DNA of 28,842 bases, taken from contig JAHZDG010000001.1 of assembly GCA_019422485.1 (NCBI GenBank), positions 37,127-65,968 on the forward strand, in the 5' to 3' direction. Positions 8,719-16,731 of this stretch are shown here, piece by piece. Position numbers and translations under genes: made by a program. A model generated the notes under the pieces. That model did not search any database. It worked only from the letters and a program-made list of their open reading frames with translations, and was not told where the DNA came from. Position 1 is the stretch's first letter; every line of letters begins with the position of its first letter. The stretch comes from Alistipes sp. (GTDB taxonomy: Bacteria; Bacteroidota; Bacteroidia; Bacteroidales; Rikenellaceae).

Positions 8719-9687
8719 ATGGCCCAAAAACGCTATAAATTCAACCCGCAAACCCTCACTTACGAGGTGATGGCCATTCCGTTCCGGATCAAATTCTACC
8801 GGTTTTTGCGGAAAATCCTCATCGCGTTTATCCTCGCGTCGATCGTCAATCTGCTCTTTTCGTTCTTCTTCTATACCCCCAAGATGTACCGCATCAGCCA
8901 GGAAGAAGCCGACATGATTCTGCAATACAACATTCTGCACAACAAGATTCGGGCCGCCACCAATCGTCTCAACGAAATCCATCACCGCGACTATCAGGTC
9001 TATCGTTCGCTGTTCGGAGCCGACACCCTGAATCTGCCGGGGATCTATACGCCCTATCCCGCCAGCAAATACCGCCATCTGCAAAACGACCTCTATTCGG
9101 CGCTGATGACCCACACCTGGCAAGACATGGACGCCATGTCCCGCCAACTCTACCTCGAATCCAAGTCCATGGACGAGCTGGAGGTGCTGGCCCGCGACAA
9201 AGAACGCATGGCCGAATCCATCCCGGCCATCTGGCCCATCAACAAAAAAGACCTTCGGGGGCATATCGGGGCCTTCGGGACACGGGTACACCCCATTTCA
9301 GGCCGGATGATCGGGCATAAAGGCATCGACCTGGGCGGCCGGATCGGGGATCCCGTCTACGCCACCGGCGATGGCCAGGTGGCTTTCGACAACGAAGGAA
9401 CGAGCGGCTATGGCAAACAGATCCTGTTAAACCACGGCTTCGGCTACAAAACCCGTTACGCCCACCTGAACAAGATCGACGTCGTTCCGGGACAACGGGT
9501 CAAACGAGGGGAAAAGATCGGCGAACTGGGGAATACCGGACGATCGACCGGTCCCCACTTGCATTACGAAGTGATCTATCGCGGACACGTGGTAGATCCG
9601 CTCAATTACTTCAGCCGTGACATGAGCGAAGAAGAATTCGCACGGATCATCGAATCGGCTCGCACCACTACTTATGAAACTGAATAG
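8719..9687 (+). CDS. Membrane-anchored M23 (LytM) family peptidase, first of a tandem pair
   Basis: This 322-residue protein has a short basic cytoplasmic N-terminus, one transmembrane helix (about 33-52, ILIAFILASIVNLLFSFFFY), a helical periplasmic region (about 56-170) and a C-terminal M23 domain (about 180-295). The zinc and catalytic residues are all present: His200 and Asp204 in GHKGIDLGG, His249 in YAHL, and His280/His282 in PHLHYE. It should therefore be an active peptidoglycan peptidase at the inner membrane facing the periplasm, involved in wall cleavage during growth or division. It is followed after 2 nt by a paralogue of the same architecture, so the two are surely cotranscribed. 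The start at 8719 gives a typical type II signal-anchor and lies 28 nt from the promoter. The exact cleavage bond is unknown. Confidence 0.9.
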   Translation: MAQKRYKFNPQTLTYEVMAIPFRIKFYRFLRKILIAFILASIVNLLFSFFFYTPKMYRISQEEADMILQYNILHNKIRAATNRLNEIHHRDYQVYRSLFGADTLNLPGIYTPYPASKYRHLQNDLYSALMTHTWQDMDAMSRQLYLESKSMDELEVLARDKERMAESIPAIWPINKKDLRGHIGAFGTRVHPISGRMIGHKGIDLGGRIGDPVYATGDGQVAFDNEGTSGYGKQILLNHGFGYKTRYAHLNKIDVVPGQRVKRGEKIGELGNTGRSTGPHLHYEVIYRGHVVDPLNYFSRDMSEEEFARIIESARTTTYETE

Positions 9688-9689
9688 CC

Positions 9690-10661
9690 ATGAGCGAAGA
9701 TCCCCACTCCTATTATAAAAACACGCTCCCTCGCGGAGAAAAATCCCGGGCCAAGTTCCAGGAAAAACTCGTGCGGGCCTTGGTACACATATTAGCGTGG
9801 ACCGGGATAGCTATTCTTTACTATATCGCATTTTCTTTCTTTTTCGACACACCGGTGGAGTATCGCATGAAACAACACTCCCGATTGTTAAAAGAAGAAT
9901 ACCAAAAACTCAACGAACGTTACGACACCCTGGAGAAGGTGCTCAACTATGTGATCGAACGCGATCAGAATGTCTTCCGAACCCTTTTCGAATCGGAACC
10001 GTACAATTTCGATGCGGATTTCGAGAAGAAAAAATGGGAAGCGCACGAAGCATTGCTATCGCAGTCGAACAAAGAATTGGGTGACGAATTCTTCGCCAAA
10101 CTGAACAACCTGACCCAATCCGTCACTCGAGAGCTGGAGATGCTGAACAAGCTCGGGAGCCGGATGGACTCATTACAGGATAAATTGAACTATCTGCCGG
10201 CCATCCAACCGGTGGTCAATCCGGATCTCACCCTGCTGACTGCCTCTTATGGGATGCGCATCCACCCCTTTTATAAAAGTCTGACCGCCCACCAGGGCGT
10301 CGACTTCACGGTGGGTGAAGGATCGCGGGTATTCGCCACGGCAGACGGCCGCGTCTCGGATGTCATCACCCGACGTACCTCTTCCGGTAACACCATCGTT
10401 ATCAACCATGGGAACGGTTATTCCACCGCTTACAGCCACCTGGGGAAAATCTATGTCCGCAAAGGACAAATCGTCCGTCGCGGCGACATCATTGCCCAAT
10501 CGGGCAACACAGGGCTCTCCTTGGCACCCCATCTCCACTACGAAGTGCGCCATAACGGCATGCGTGTAGACCCCATCCACTACTTTTTCCTGGAACTGGA
10601 TTACAACCAATACCAGAAAATGATGAAAATTGCGCAGTCAGGCATGCAATCTTTCGACTAA
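9690..10661 (+). CDS. Membrane-anchored M23 (LytM) family peptidase, second of a tandem pair
   Basis: This 323-residue paralogue of the preceding gene has the same layout: basic N-terminus, one transmembrane helix (about 30-51, ending SFFFDTPVEYRM; the first copy has SFFFYTPKMYRI at the same place), a charged, probably coiled-coil segment (about 60-95 and 110-165), and an M23 domain (about 180-300). The metal and catalytic residues are intact: His201 and Asp205 in AHQGVDF, His250 in YSHLG, His281/His283 in PHLHYE. It begins 2 nt after the first copy's stop, in a likely two-gene operon. Two intact catalytic domains argue against one copy being just a LytM-type activator. The two proteins may form a heteromer through their helical regions; that is inference. 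Confidence 0.9.
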   Translation: MSEDPHSYYKNTLPRGEKSRAKFQEKLVRALVHILAWTGIAILYYIAFSFFFDTPVEYRMKQHSRLLKEEYQKLNERYDTLEKVLNYVIERDQNVFRTLFESEPYNFDADFEKKKWEAHEALLSQSNKELGDEFFAKLNNLTQSVTRELEMLNKLGSRMDSLQDKLNYLPAIQPVVNPDLTLLTASYGMRIHPFYKSLTAHQGVDFTVGEGSRVFATADGRVSDVITRRTSSGNTIVINHGNGYSTAYSHLGKIYVRKGQIVRRGDIIAQSGNTGLSLAPHLHYEVRHNGMRVDPIHYFFLELDYNQYQKMMKIAQSGMQSFD

Positions 10662-10729
10662 GCCGACAGAAAATCTGCAAATTTTCCAGCGCACCCCCTT
10701 CCCGACCACCATATCTAGGAATTTTTATT

Positions 10730-10737
10730 TACTTTTG
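10730..10737 (+). promoter_or_regulatory. -7 box for glnN
   Basis: TACTTTTG (TAnnTTTG) ends 23 nt before the glnN ATG, in the 99-nt gap after the second M23 gene. No terminator hairpin is visible between that gene and this box, so some read-through is possible. The -33 region lacks a clear TTG. Confidence 0.5.
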
Positions 10738-10760
10738 CCCTATAAACCATACTTTTTCCC

Positions 10761-12947
10761 ATGACCACGTTACGTTTTAAAGCTTTAGAAGAAATTTCTC
10801 GTCGAGAATTGGTCCCCACCAAACTCTCCGACGAAAAAATATCAAGTTACTTCGGAGCCGATGTTTTCGACCGCGACACCATGCGGCAATACATCGCCAA
10901 AGATGCCTACGAAAGTCTTTGCAACGCCATCGACGAAGGGCGTCGCATCGACCGCCGCTTTGCCAACCAGATCGCCGAAGGGATGAAAACCTGGGCTGTA
11001 GAACGCGGTGCCACTCACTATTCGCACTGGTTCCAACCGCTCAACGACTCGACGGCCGAAAAACACGATGCCTTTTTCGAACCGATGTGGGGCGGCGGCT
11101 CATTCGAAACCTTCAAAGGCGAATTGCTGGTACAACAGGAACCCGATGCTTCGAGTTTTCCCAACGGCGGTCTACGCAATACGTTCGAAGCCCGCGGTTA
11201 TTCGGCATGGGATCCCTCCTCGCCGGCCTTCATTCTGGACAAGACCCTCTGCATTCCGAGTATCTTTATCGCCTACACCGGTGAAGCACTCGACTTCAAA
11301 ACCCCATTACTGAAATCACTTCAGGCCGTCAGCAAAGCCGCTGAAGAGGTCTGCCAATATTTTGACAAAGACGTCAACAAAGTCAATGTCACCCTGGGTT
11401 GGGAACAGGAATATTTTCTGGTAGACGAAGCCCTTTTCCTGGCCCGCCCCGACTTGGTACAGACCGGTCGCACCCTGATGGGTCACATTGCCGCCAAAGA
11501 CCAGCAGCTCGATGACCACTATTTCGGATCGATTCCCTGCCGTGTACTGGAATTCATGAAGGATTTCGAAGAACAGGCCTACCGACTGGGGATTCCGCTC
11601 AAAACCCGTCACAACGAAGTGGCCCCCAACCAATACGAATGCGCCCCGATGTTCGAGGAAGCCAACATCGCTGTCGATCACAACACCCTGTTGATGACCA
11701 TCATGCGCCGTGTAGCTCTTCGTCATAAATTGCGTGTACTGTTCCACGAAAAGCCTTTTGCCGGGGTCAACGGATCGGGGAAACACTGCAACTGGTCGAT
11801 GGTCACCAACACCGGAGTCAATCTGCTGGCACCGGGCAAAACGCCGAAAAACAACATGCAGTTCCTGACGTTCTTCGTCAGCGCCATCAAAGCGGCTCAC
11901 GACTACGGTGCATTGTTCATGGCTTCGATCGCCTCTCAGTCCAACTCTCACCGTTTGGGAGCTCACGAAGCACCTCCTGCCGTAATGTCGGTTTTTGCCG
12001 GCTCTACCCTCTCGGACATGCTCGATTCGCTGGAAACCCGTCTGAGCGACAAGAAAATGACCCCGGACGAAAAAACCGAAATCAAACTCGACATCGGCAA
12101 GATTCCCGATATTCTGCTGGACAACACCGACCGCAACCGTACTTCACCGTTCGCCTTTACCGGCAACCGGTTTGAATTCCGGGCTACCGGATCGTCGAGC
12201 AACTGTGCCGCTCCTCTGACGGTCATCAACACGGCGATCGCCGAAGAGCTGATCCAGTTCAAGAAAGAAGCCGATACCCTGATCGACAAAGGCGTCAAAA
12301 AGGACGAAGCTATCCTGCAGGTCATCCGCAAATTCATCATCGCCTCGAAAAAAGTCCGTTTCGAAGGTAACGGATACAGCGCCGAATGGTTGGAAGAGGC
12401 TCAAAAACGGGGGCTGGAAAACATCAATCATGTGCCCGATGCCTTCAAATTGTTCAACCGCAAAGAATATGTAGATCTGTTCCAGCGTCATGGCGTTTAC
12501 AGCCCCTCGGAACTGGAAGCCCGTTATGAAATCAACATGGAGATCATGACGAAGAAAATCCAGATCGAATCGCGGGTATTGGCCGATATGGCGTCCAACC
12601 ACATCGTTCCGACCGCCGTTCGCTACCAACGGGTACTGATCCAGAATGTTCAGGGTCTCAAGGACATTCTGCCCGACGAATACCAGGAACTGGCCTCGGA
12701 AGAAATTCGTGCGATCACCAAAATCGCCAAATACGTAAAATCAATTCGGGAAAACACCCGTCAGATGATCAACGCCCGCAAGACCTACAATCACGTGAGC
12801 GACCCCATCGAACGGGCGATCGGTTATTACGAACAGGTAGCTCCGTTCCTGGAAAAAATCCGGTACGAAATCGACAAACTCGAACTGATCGTAGACGACG
12901 AATTGTGGCCGCTGCCCAAATACCGGGAAATGATGAACCTCAATTAA
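10761..12947 (+). CDS. glnN: Glutamine synthetase, type III
   Basis: This 728-residue protein is the large GSIII type found in Bacteroidetes, cyanobacteria and some others; it makes glutamine from glutamate, ammonia and ATP. The N-terminal GSIII-specific region holds THYSHWFQP and FEPMWGGGSFETFKG. Active-site glutamates lie in LGWEQEYFLVDE (about 212-223). VNGSGKHCNWSM (about 336) is the ammonium/glutamate-binding loop, and NRTSPFAFTGNRFEFR (about 456-471) supplies the phosphate-binding Arg and a metal Glu. The C-terminal 150 residues are helical, as usual for the dodecameric GSIII. The gene stands alone with a -7 box 23 nt upstream and a strong terminator 20 nt downstream. No PII or transporter gene adjoins it, so nitrogen control cannot be read from the context. 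Confidence 0.97.
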   Translation: MTTLRFKALEEISRRELVPTKLSDEKISSYFGADVFDRDTMRQYIAKDAYESLCNAIDEGRRIDRRFANQIAEGMKTWAVERGATHYSHWFQPLNDSTAEKHDAFFEPMWGGGSFETFKGELLVQQEPDASSFPNGGLRNTFEARGYSAWDPSSPAFILDKTLCIPSIFIAYTGEALDFKTPLLKSLQAVSKAAEEVCQYFDKDVNKVNVTLGWEQEYFLVDEALFLARPDLVQTGRTLMGHIAAKDQQLDDHYFGSIPCRVLEFMKDFEEQAYRLGIPLKTRHNEVAPNQYECAPMFEEANIAVDHNTLLMTIMRRVALRHKLRVLFHEKPFAGVNGSGKHCNWSMVTNTGVNLLAPGKTPKNNMQFLTFFVSAIKAAHDYGALFMASIASQSNSHRLGAHEAPPAVMSVFAGSTLSDMLDSLETRLSDKKMTPDEKTEIKLDIGKIPDILLDNTDRNRTSPFAFTGNRFEFRATGSSSNCAAPLTVINTAIAEELIQFKKEADTLIDKGVKKDEAILQVIRKFIIASKKVRFEGNGYSAEWLEEAQKRGLENINHVPDAFKLFNRKEYVDLFQRHGVYSPSELEARYEINMEIMTKKIQIESRVLADMASNHIVPTAVRYQRVLIQNVQGLKDILPDEYQELASEEIRAITKIAKYVKSIRENTRQMINARKTYNHVSDPIERAIGYYEQVAPFLEKIRYEIDKLELIVDDELWPLPKYREMMNLN

Positions 12948-12966
12948 TCCCGGCTCACAACGCACT

Positions 12967-13002
12967 AAAAAAGGCTTCTGAAATCACTCAGAAGCCTTTT
13001 TT
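12967..13002. terminator. Bidirectional terminator between glnN and the AddB-like gene
   Basis: A perfect 15-bp inverted repeat (12967-12981 and 12988-13002) with a 6-nt loop has the core GGCTTCTGA and is bounded by six A and six T residues. It lies 20 nt after glnN and 20 nt after the end of the opposing gene, so it can end both transcripts. Confidence 0.9.
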
Positions 13003-13021
13003 AGTAAATCGAACACAGCCC

Positions 13022-15862
13022 CTATCGACGGCAGATCTCCCGGAAATCACAATAACGACAGGTCGTTTCATCTTCGCACTGCACGAAGGGACGTTCCGGA
13101 TCGAACAGTTCCTGCAGAAGAGCAGTCAGGCGTTTTTCAAACTCCTCCCGATAAATCGAATAACGCCATACCGGTTCGTTTTTGGTCATCAACAACGGGT
13201 TATAATCCGGCCGATGCATTTCCCGCACATAATACAAGGCCGGTTGAATATCATCTCCTGTCCTTCGACTGATCATCATGGCATACAGCAGGGTTTGAAA
13301 CGCCGCCGGACGCCGGTCGGCCTGCATCGGAGAGAACAAAGCCTCGATGTCGGCAAAGGGTTTGGAAGGTTTGCCGGTCTTGTAATCCACCACCTGCACC
13401 AATCCCTCCTGAAGGCGGTCAATGCGGTCGGACATTCCCCAAAACCGAACGGAACATTCACCCTTGGCGGTTTCAAACGAAAACAAAGCATCTACGTCCT
13501 TTTCCAGCAGCTCAATCGTATACCCGGAACGAGACGCATCATAAGGCAGGATAAAACGATTGATATAACGTCGCACAATATCCCGCGCCAACAGCACCTG
13601 TCCCGTATAATCGGCCTCCGTCACCGTCTCCTCGTGGAAGCAGGTCTCTTGCAACGCCTGTTCGACCACCTCATCGACCCGTTTAGAGCCCCGAAGTGCC
13701 GCAATAGCCTCTTCCGGATGTTTCACCCCGCACAAAGGCTTATAAAGGAGCTCCATGGCCTTATGCAAGAAGGTTCCGAACATCGGCATGTCAATCTCTT
13801 CGGTGATCTCTTCCTCCACCTTCAAGCCGGCTACGCTGTGGAAATAAAATTTCAGCGGACATTCCACATATTTATGCAACGAAGTGGGAGACAAGGCTTT
13901 TTCGCCCCCCAGAAAAGCGGACAAAACGGCCCACACCTGGCCCGTTTTGGGTACAGACATCGGCTGGGTGGGCGCCAAATTGACGCTCAACGGGATGTTT
14001 TGCAACTGCACTTCATGCGGGGACTCATACCGCAACTGATAGATATAACGACTGGGCTCTCCGGTGCGCCGTTCATCACTCCGCGAGCAATACACCATAT
14101 GCACGACCTGAGCCCGCTGCAACAAGCGATAAAAGTAATAGGCATAGACCCCTTCGTGATGCAACGGTGTCGGCAATCCGTACGCCAACCGCAGATTATG
14201 AGGAACAAACGAAGAGGTGATCGCCCGATTTCCCGGGAAGGTATCGTCGTTGACCGACAACAGCAAGACGTTTTTGAAATCGAGGTTTCGGGTCTCCAGA
14301 ATACCCATGATCTGAATCCCGGCCAACGGTTCTCCCTGATAAGGAATGCGTTCCTGTTGGAAGATTTTGCGCAAAAGCGACGAGAAAACCGCCTCGGTCA
14401 TCTCCACCCCGCTATCGGTCAAAGAGGTTTCCAACTGAATCAAACGGTCAATCATCACGCTGAAAAACTCACGCCGACGAGCCCGGTCCTCCGTCTCCAG
14501 CGGCAAAGCTCCGACCTGCGAAAGAATTTCCCGCAAATAAACCGCCAGCGAACGCCAACCCTCCACCGGCGTAAAAATTTGCCGAATCAATCCCTCCGGC
14601 TGGAAACGATCCATCGAGACATAGACCATCTGCCCTTTGCGAACCGTCTCGATGATTTTCTCGGCCTCTTCGGCATGGGATTCCAGCAGATAGGGATGCC
14701 CCAACAACCCGATCACATCGCTGTGATAGAAGCGGGTTTGCTCCCCTTTTTGACGTTTGCGGGCCTGCAATTCGATCAAGCGTTCCACAAACGAATAGGC
14801 CGTGGTCTGCCGCAGAGGATACCCCATGGTCACATTCACGGCCTTAATACCCTCCGGAAGAGAATACAGAACCGGCAACAACAAACTCTCATCGGTCAGG
14901 ACTATGGCGGTTTCCTTATCGAGGTTCTCTCCCCGATCGAGAAGATCCTGCAAAAAAGTATGCACATATTTACATTGCAAACTGTCTGAAGGAGACGACA
15001 CGGCAACCACCTCTTTCTGTGCGCGGAAATGATCCGACCCGATCACTCCTTCCGGAGCCGGATACTCCCGGATATTGGTACGGAGAAACAGACCGGCTTC
15101 GTGATCGGGATTTTCCACATAATAGCGATCGTAATCCCAGAAAAACTCCGTCTGACCGGTATTTTTCAGCCACGTGAACAAGCGTTTCTCGCAAGCCGAA
15201 AGGGCATTAAAGCCGATAACGATATAACGGACTTCGGTATCGAGATTGACCGCCTCCGAAGCGCGCAAGCGTTCGGCCGCCAGACGATGCACCATCCCCT
15301 CATAAGCCAAGCCCTGAGCGGACAGCTCGTCCCGAAATTCATGATAAATCGCCCCAAGCGACTCCCAGATACGGATAAATTGCTGCTGCTCCTGAGAAAA
15401 AGCGGTTTGTTGGCGGAAGTGCGTCCAAAAACGTTCAATCAAGGCGATCTGTTCCTCCGTCAGATAGGAGAAACGGTCTTCCATGCGATGCAGATCGTCG
15501 ATATTGGCAAACAGCATATCGGCATCGATGAGATACTTGTCGATCTGATCGAAATCGGCCAACAGCATATCTCCCCAGAAATAGAACGCATCGAACGTCT
15601 CGTCGTGATGCCGGGAATAGACTTTGTAGAGTTCGGTCAGCAACTTGATATGGTCGCTCCGACCGACTCCGGCCACCTGCTCCATCAGCTCGTCCACCGT
15701 CACAAACGAGGGCTGCCACAACGGACGCCGTGCTATTTGAGCCAGCGCGTCTGAAAAGAACAAACGGGCTCGTTTAGAAGGGAATACCAATTTAAGCGAC
15801 GAGATATCGTCGCCATAACGATCGTATAAATAAGAAGCTATCTCGGAGATAAAACTATGCAT
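13022..15862 (-). CDS. PD-(D/E)XK nuclease, AddB/RexB-like
   Basis: This 946-residue protein resembles the AddB-type subunit of helicase-nuclease complexes that process double-strand DNA ends. The N-terminus is helicase-like but degenerate: LVFPSKRARLFF stands where a Walker A loop would be and there is no GxGKT. The C-terminal RecB-like nuclease domain starts SPTSLHKYVECPLKFYF (about 656-672), with GTFLHKAMELLY, then the catalytic VVDYKTGK (near 826) and FQTLLYAMM. Cysteines 667, 935, 938 and 944 (ECP ... CRYCDFREIC) match the four-Cys iron-sulphur staple of AddB (C-Xn-C-X2-C-X5-C). The likely partner, an AddA-like helicase-nuclease, is on the opposite strand from 16732. It starts 52 nt after the DUF2807 gene stop, probably in the same transcript. 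Family role is well based; complex formation is inferred. Confidence 0.85.
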   Translation of the reverse strand: MHSFISEIASYLYDRYGDDISSLKLVFPSKRARLFFSDALAQIARRPLWQPSFVTVDELMEQVAGVGRSDHIKLLTELYKVYSRHHDETFDAFYFWGDMLLADFDQIDKYLIDADMLFANIDDLHRMEDRFSYLTEEQIALIERFWTHFRQQTAFSQEQQQFIRIWESLGAIYHEFRDELSAQGLAYEGMVHRLAAERLRASEAVNLDTEVRYIVIGFNALSACEKRLFTWLKNTGQTEFFWDYDRYYVENPDHEAGLFLRTNIREYPAPEGVIGSDHFRAQKEVVAVSSPSDSLQCKYVHTFLQDLLDRGENLDKETAIVLTDESLLLPVLYSLPEGIKAVNVTMGYPLRQTTAYSFVERLIELQARKRQKGEQTRFYHSDVIGLLGHPYLLESHAEEAEKIIETVRKGQMVYVSMDRFQPEGLIRQIFTPVEGWRSLAVYLREILSQVGALPLETEDRARRREFFSVMIDRLIQLETSLTDSGVEMTEAVFSSLLRKIFQQERIPYQGEPLAGIQIMGILETRNLDFKNVLLLSVNDDTFPGNRAITSSFVPHNLRLAYGLPTPLHHEGVYAYYFYRLLQRAQVVHMVYCSRSDERRTGEPSRYIYQLRYESPHEVQLQNIPLSVNLAPTQPMSVPKTGQVWAVLSAFLGGEKALSPTSLHKYVECPLKFYFHSVAGLKVEEEITEEIDMPMFGTFLHKAMELLYKPLCGVKHPEEAIAALRGSKRVDEVVEQALQETCFHEETVTEADYTGQVLLARDIVRRYINRFILPYDASRSGYTIELLEKDVDALFSFETAKGECSVRFWGMSDRIDRLQEGLVQVVDYKTGKPSKPFADIEALFSPMQADRRPAAFQTLLYAMMISRRTGDDIQPALYYVREMHRPDYNPLLMTKNEPVWRYSIYREEFEKRLTALLQELFDPERPFVQCEDETTCRYCDFREICRR

Positions 15863-15914
15863 ACTCCGACCCTAAACGATTAACGTGACGGTCCGAGGAA
15901 TCAGGTTCTCGGGT

Positions 15915-16598
15915 CTATTTACCGATATTATTGACCGTCCCCATCATTTTCGTCGACGAACGGAAAATCTCGGGAGTGCCTTTATAATAAATCGCCCCGC
16001 CGGACTCAGCCGATACTTCCAAACGTTCCTGCGACCACACATACACCTCAGCCGTGCTGGCCGCCGTCACCGAAGCATCGATGGCTTCCAACTGGCGTGC
16101 ATCCACCTTCGATTTGCCGGAAGCGCCCAAGGTCAGATACTTGACCACACCAGAAAGGTGTGCCGCTGAATTTCCGGTTACTTTCAGATTCAAATCCTTG
16201 ACATCCATCGTTCCGCTGAAGGTGGCTCCGGCCAGCAGCTGCACGTCCAACATCAACCGACTCAACGTATCCCGAGAGGTCACACTGGCCTGAGAAATTT
16301 TCAGATCGCCAAAATCATGGTAGTACAATTTCACCTCTCCGTTTGCGTTACTGCCGCTGCCCGGTTTGAGATGAATGGACAGAATACCGTCCTTTACTCC
16401 CCACTGCAACTTCTCAATGGTCGTATTATTCAATTTGATATCCACGCCTGCCGTATCCGAACGAATCAGCTCTACGGTCAGATTTCCGGCCAGGTCAATT
16501 GTCCGAAAAGCATCCACTTTACGGCTATGTATCGTTTGCTGAGCAAATGCACCCAGATGCATCACTACCAACCCCATCAAAATCACAAACTTTCTCAT
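15915..16598 (-). CDS. Exported GIN-domain protein (DUF2807, putative auto-transporter adhesin head type)
   Basis: The 227-residue protein starts with a clear signal peptide (MRKFVILMGLVVMHLGAFAQ, cut after FAQ). The mature part opens with SRKVDAFRTIDLAGNLTVEL, followed by short beta-strand repeats rich in Ser, Thr, Asp and Gly, the pattern of DUF2807/GIN proteins, which fold as a right-handed beta-helix-like structure. It should be periplasmic or surface-located; its biochemical role is not known, and the adhesin label of the family is speculative. I use the ATG at 16598; the in-frame ATG at 16646 would add 16 charged residues ahead of the signal peptide. It is the first gene of the minus-strand transcript into the AddB-like nuclease and has the best promoter of the window, 69 nt upstream. 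Confidence 0.82.
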   Translation of the reverse strand: MRKFVILMGLVVMHLGAFAQQTIHSRKVDAFRTIDLAGNLTVELIRSDTAGVDIKLNNTTIEKLQWGVKDGILSIHLKPGSGSNANGEVKLYYHDFGDLKISQASVTSRDTLSRLMLDVQLLAGATFSGTMDVKDLNLKVTGNSAAHLSGVVKYLTLGASGKSKVDARQLEAIDASVTAASTAEVYVWSQERLEVSAESGGAIYYKGTPEIFRSSTKMMGTVNNIGK

Positions 16599-16667
16599 AC
16601 GGCTTTCCTTTTCAAAACCCCGCTCGCACCTTCCATTCCGAGGCACGAATCGGAATTTTCATTTTCA

Positions 16668-16697
16668 CAAATATAACCATTCGGGCGGGATTCGCAA
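16668..16697 (-). promoter_or_regulatory. Promoter of the DUF2807-AddB-like operon (TTG-N19-TATATTTG)
   Basis: On the minus strand TTG (16697-16695) is followed after exactly 19 nt by TATATTTG (16675-16668), a full match to the Bacteroidetes housekeeping promoter pattern. It faces away from the helicase gene, whose own promoter is unclear (TAACTTTA at 16708-16715 is the nearest candidate). Confidence 0.65.
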
Positions 16698-16731
16698 TCT
16701 TTTGTCGTAACTTTACCATCATTTCAGACTT

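Noticed and set aside
12905..14989. Plus-strand open frame of 694 codons
   Set aside because: It lies antisense to the AddB-like nuclease and also runs into the end of glnN and across the terminator. Its His/Gln/Arg/Pro-rich translation resembles no family and reflects codon bias of the real gene.
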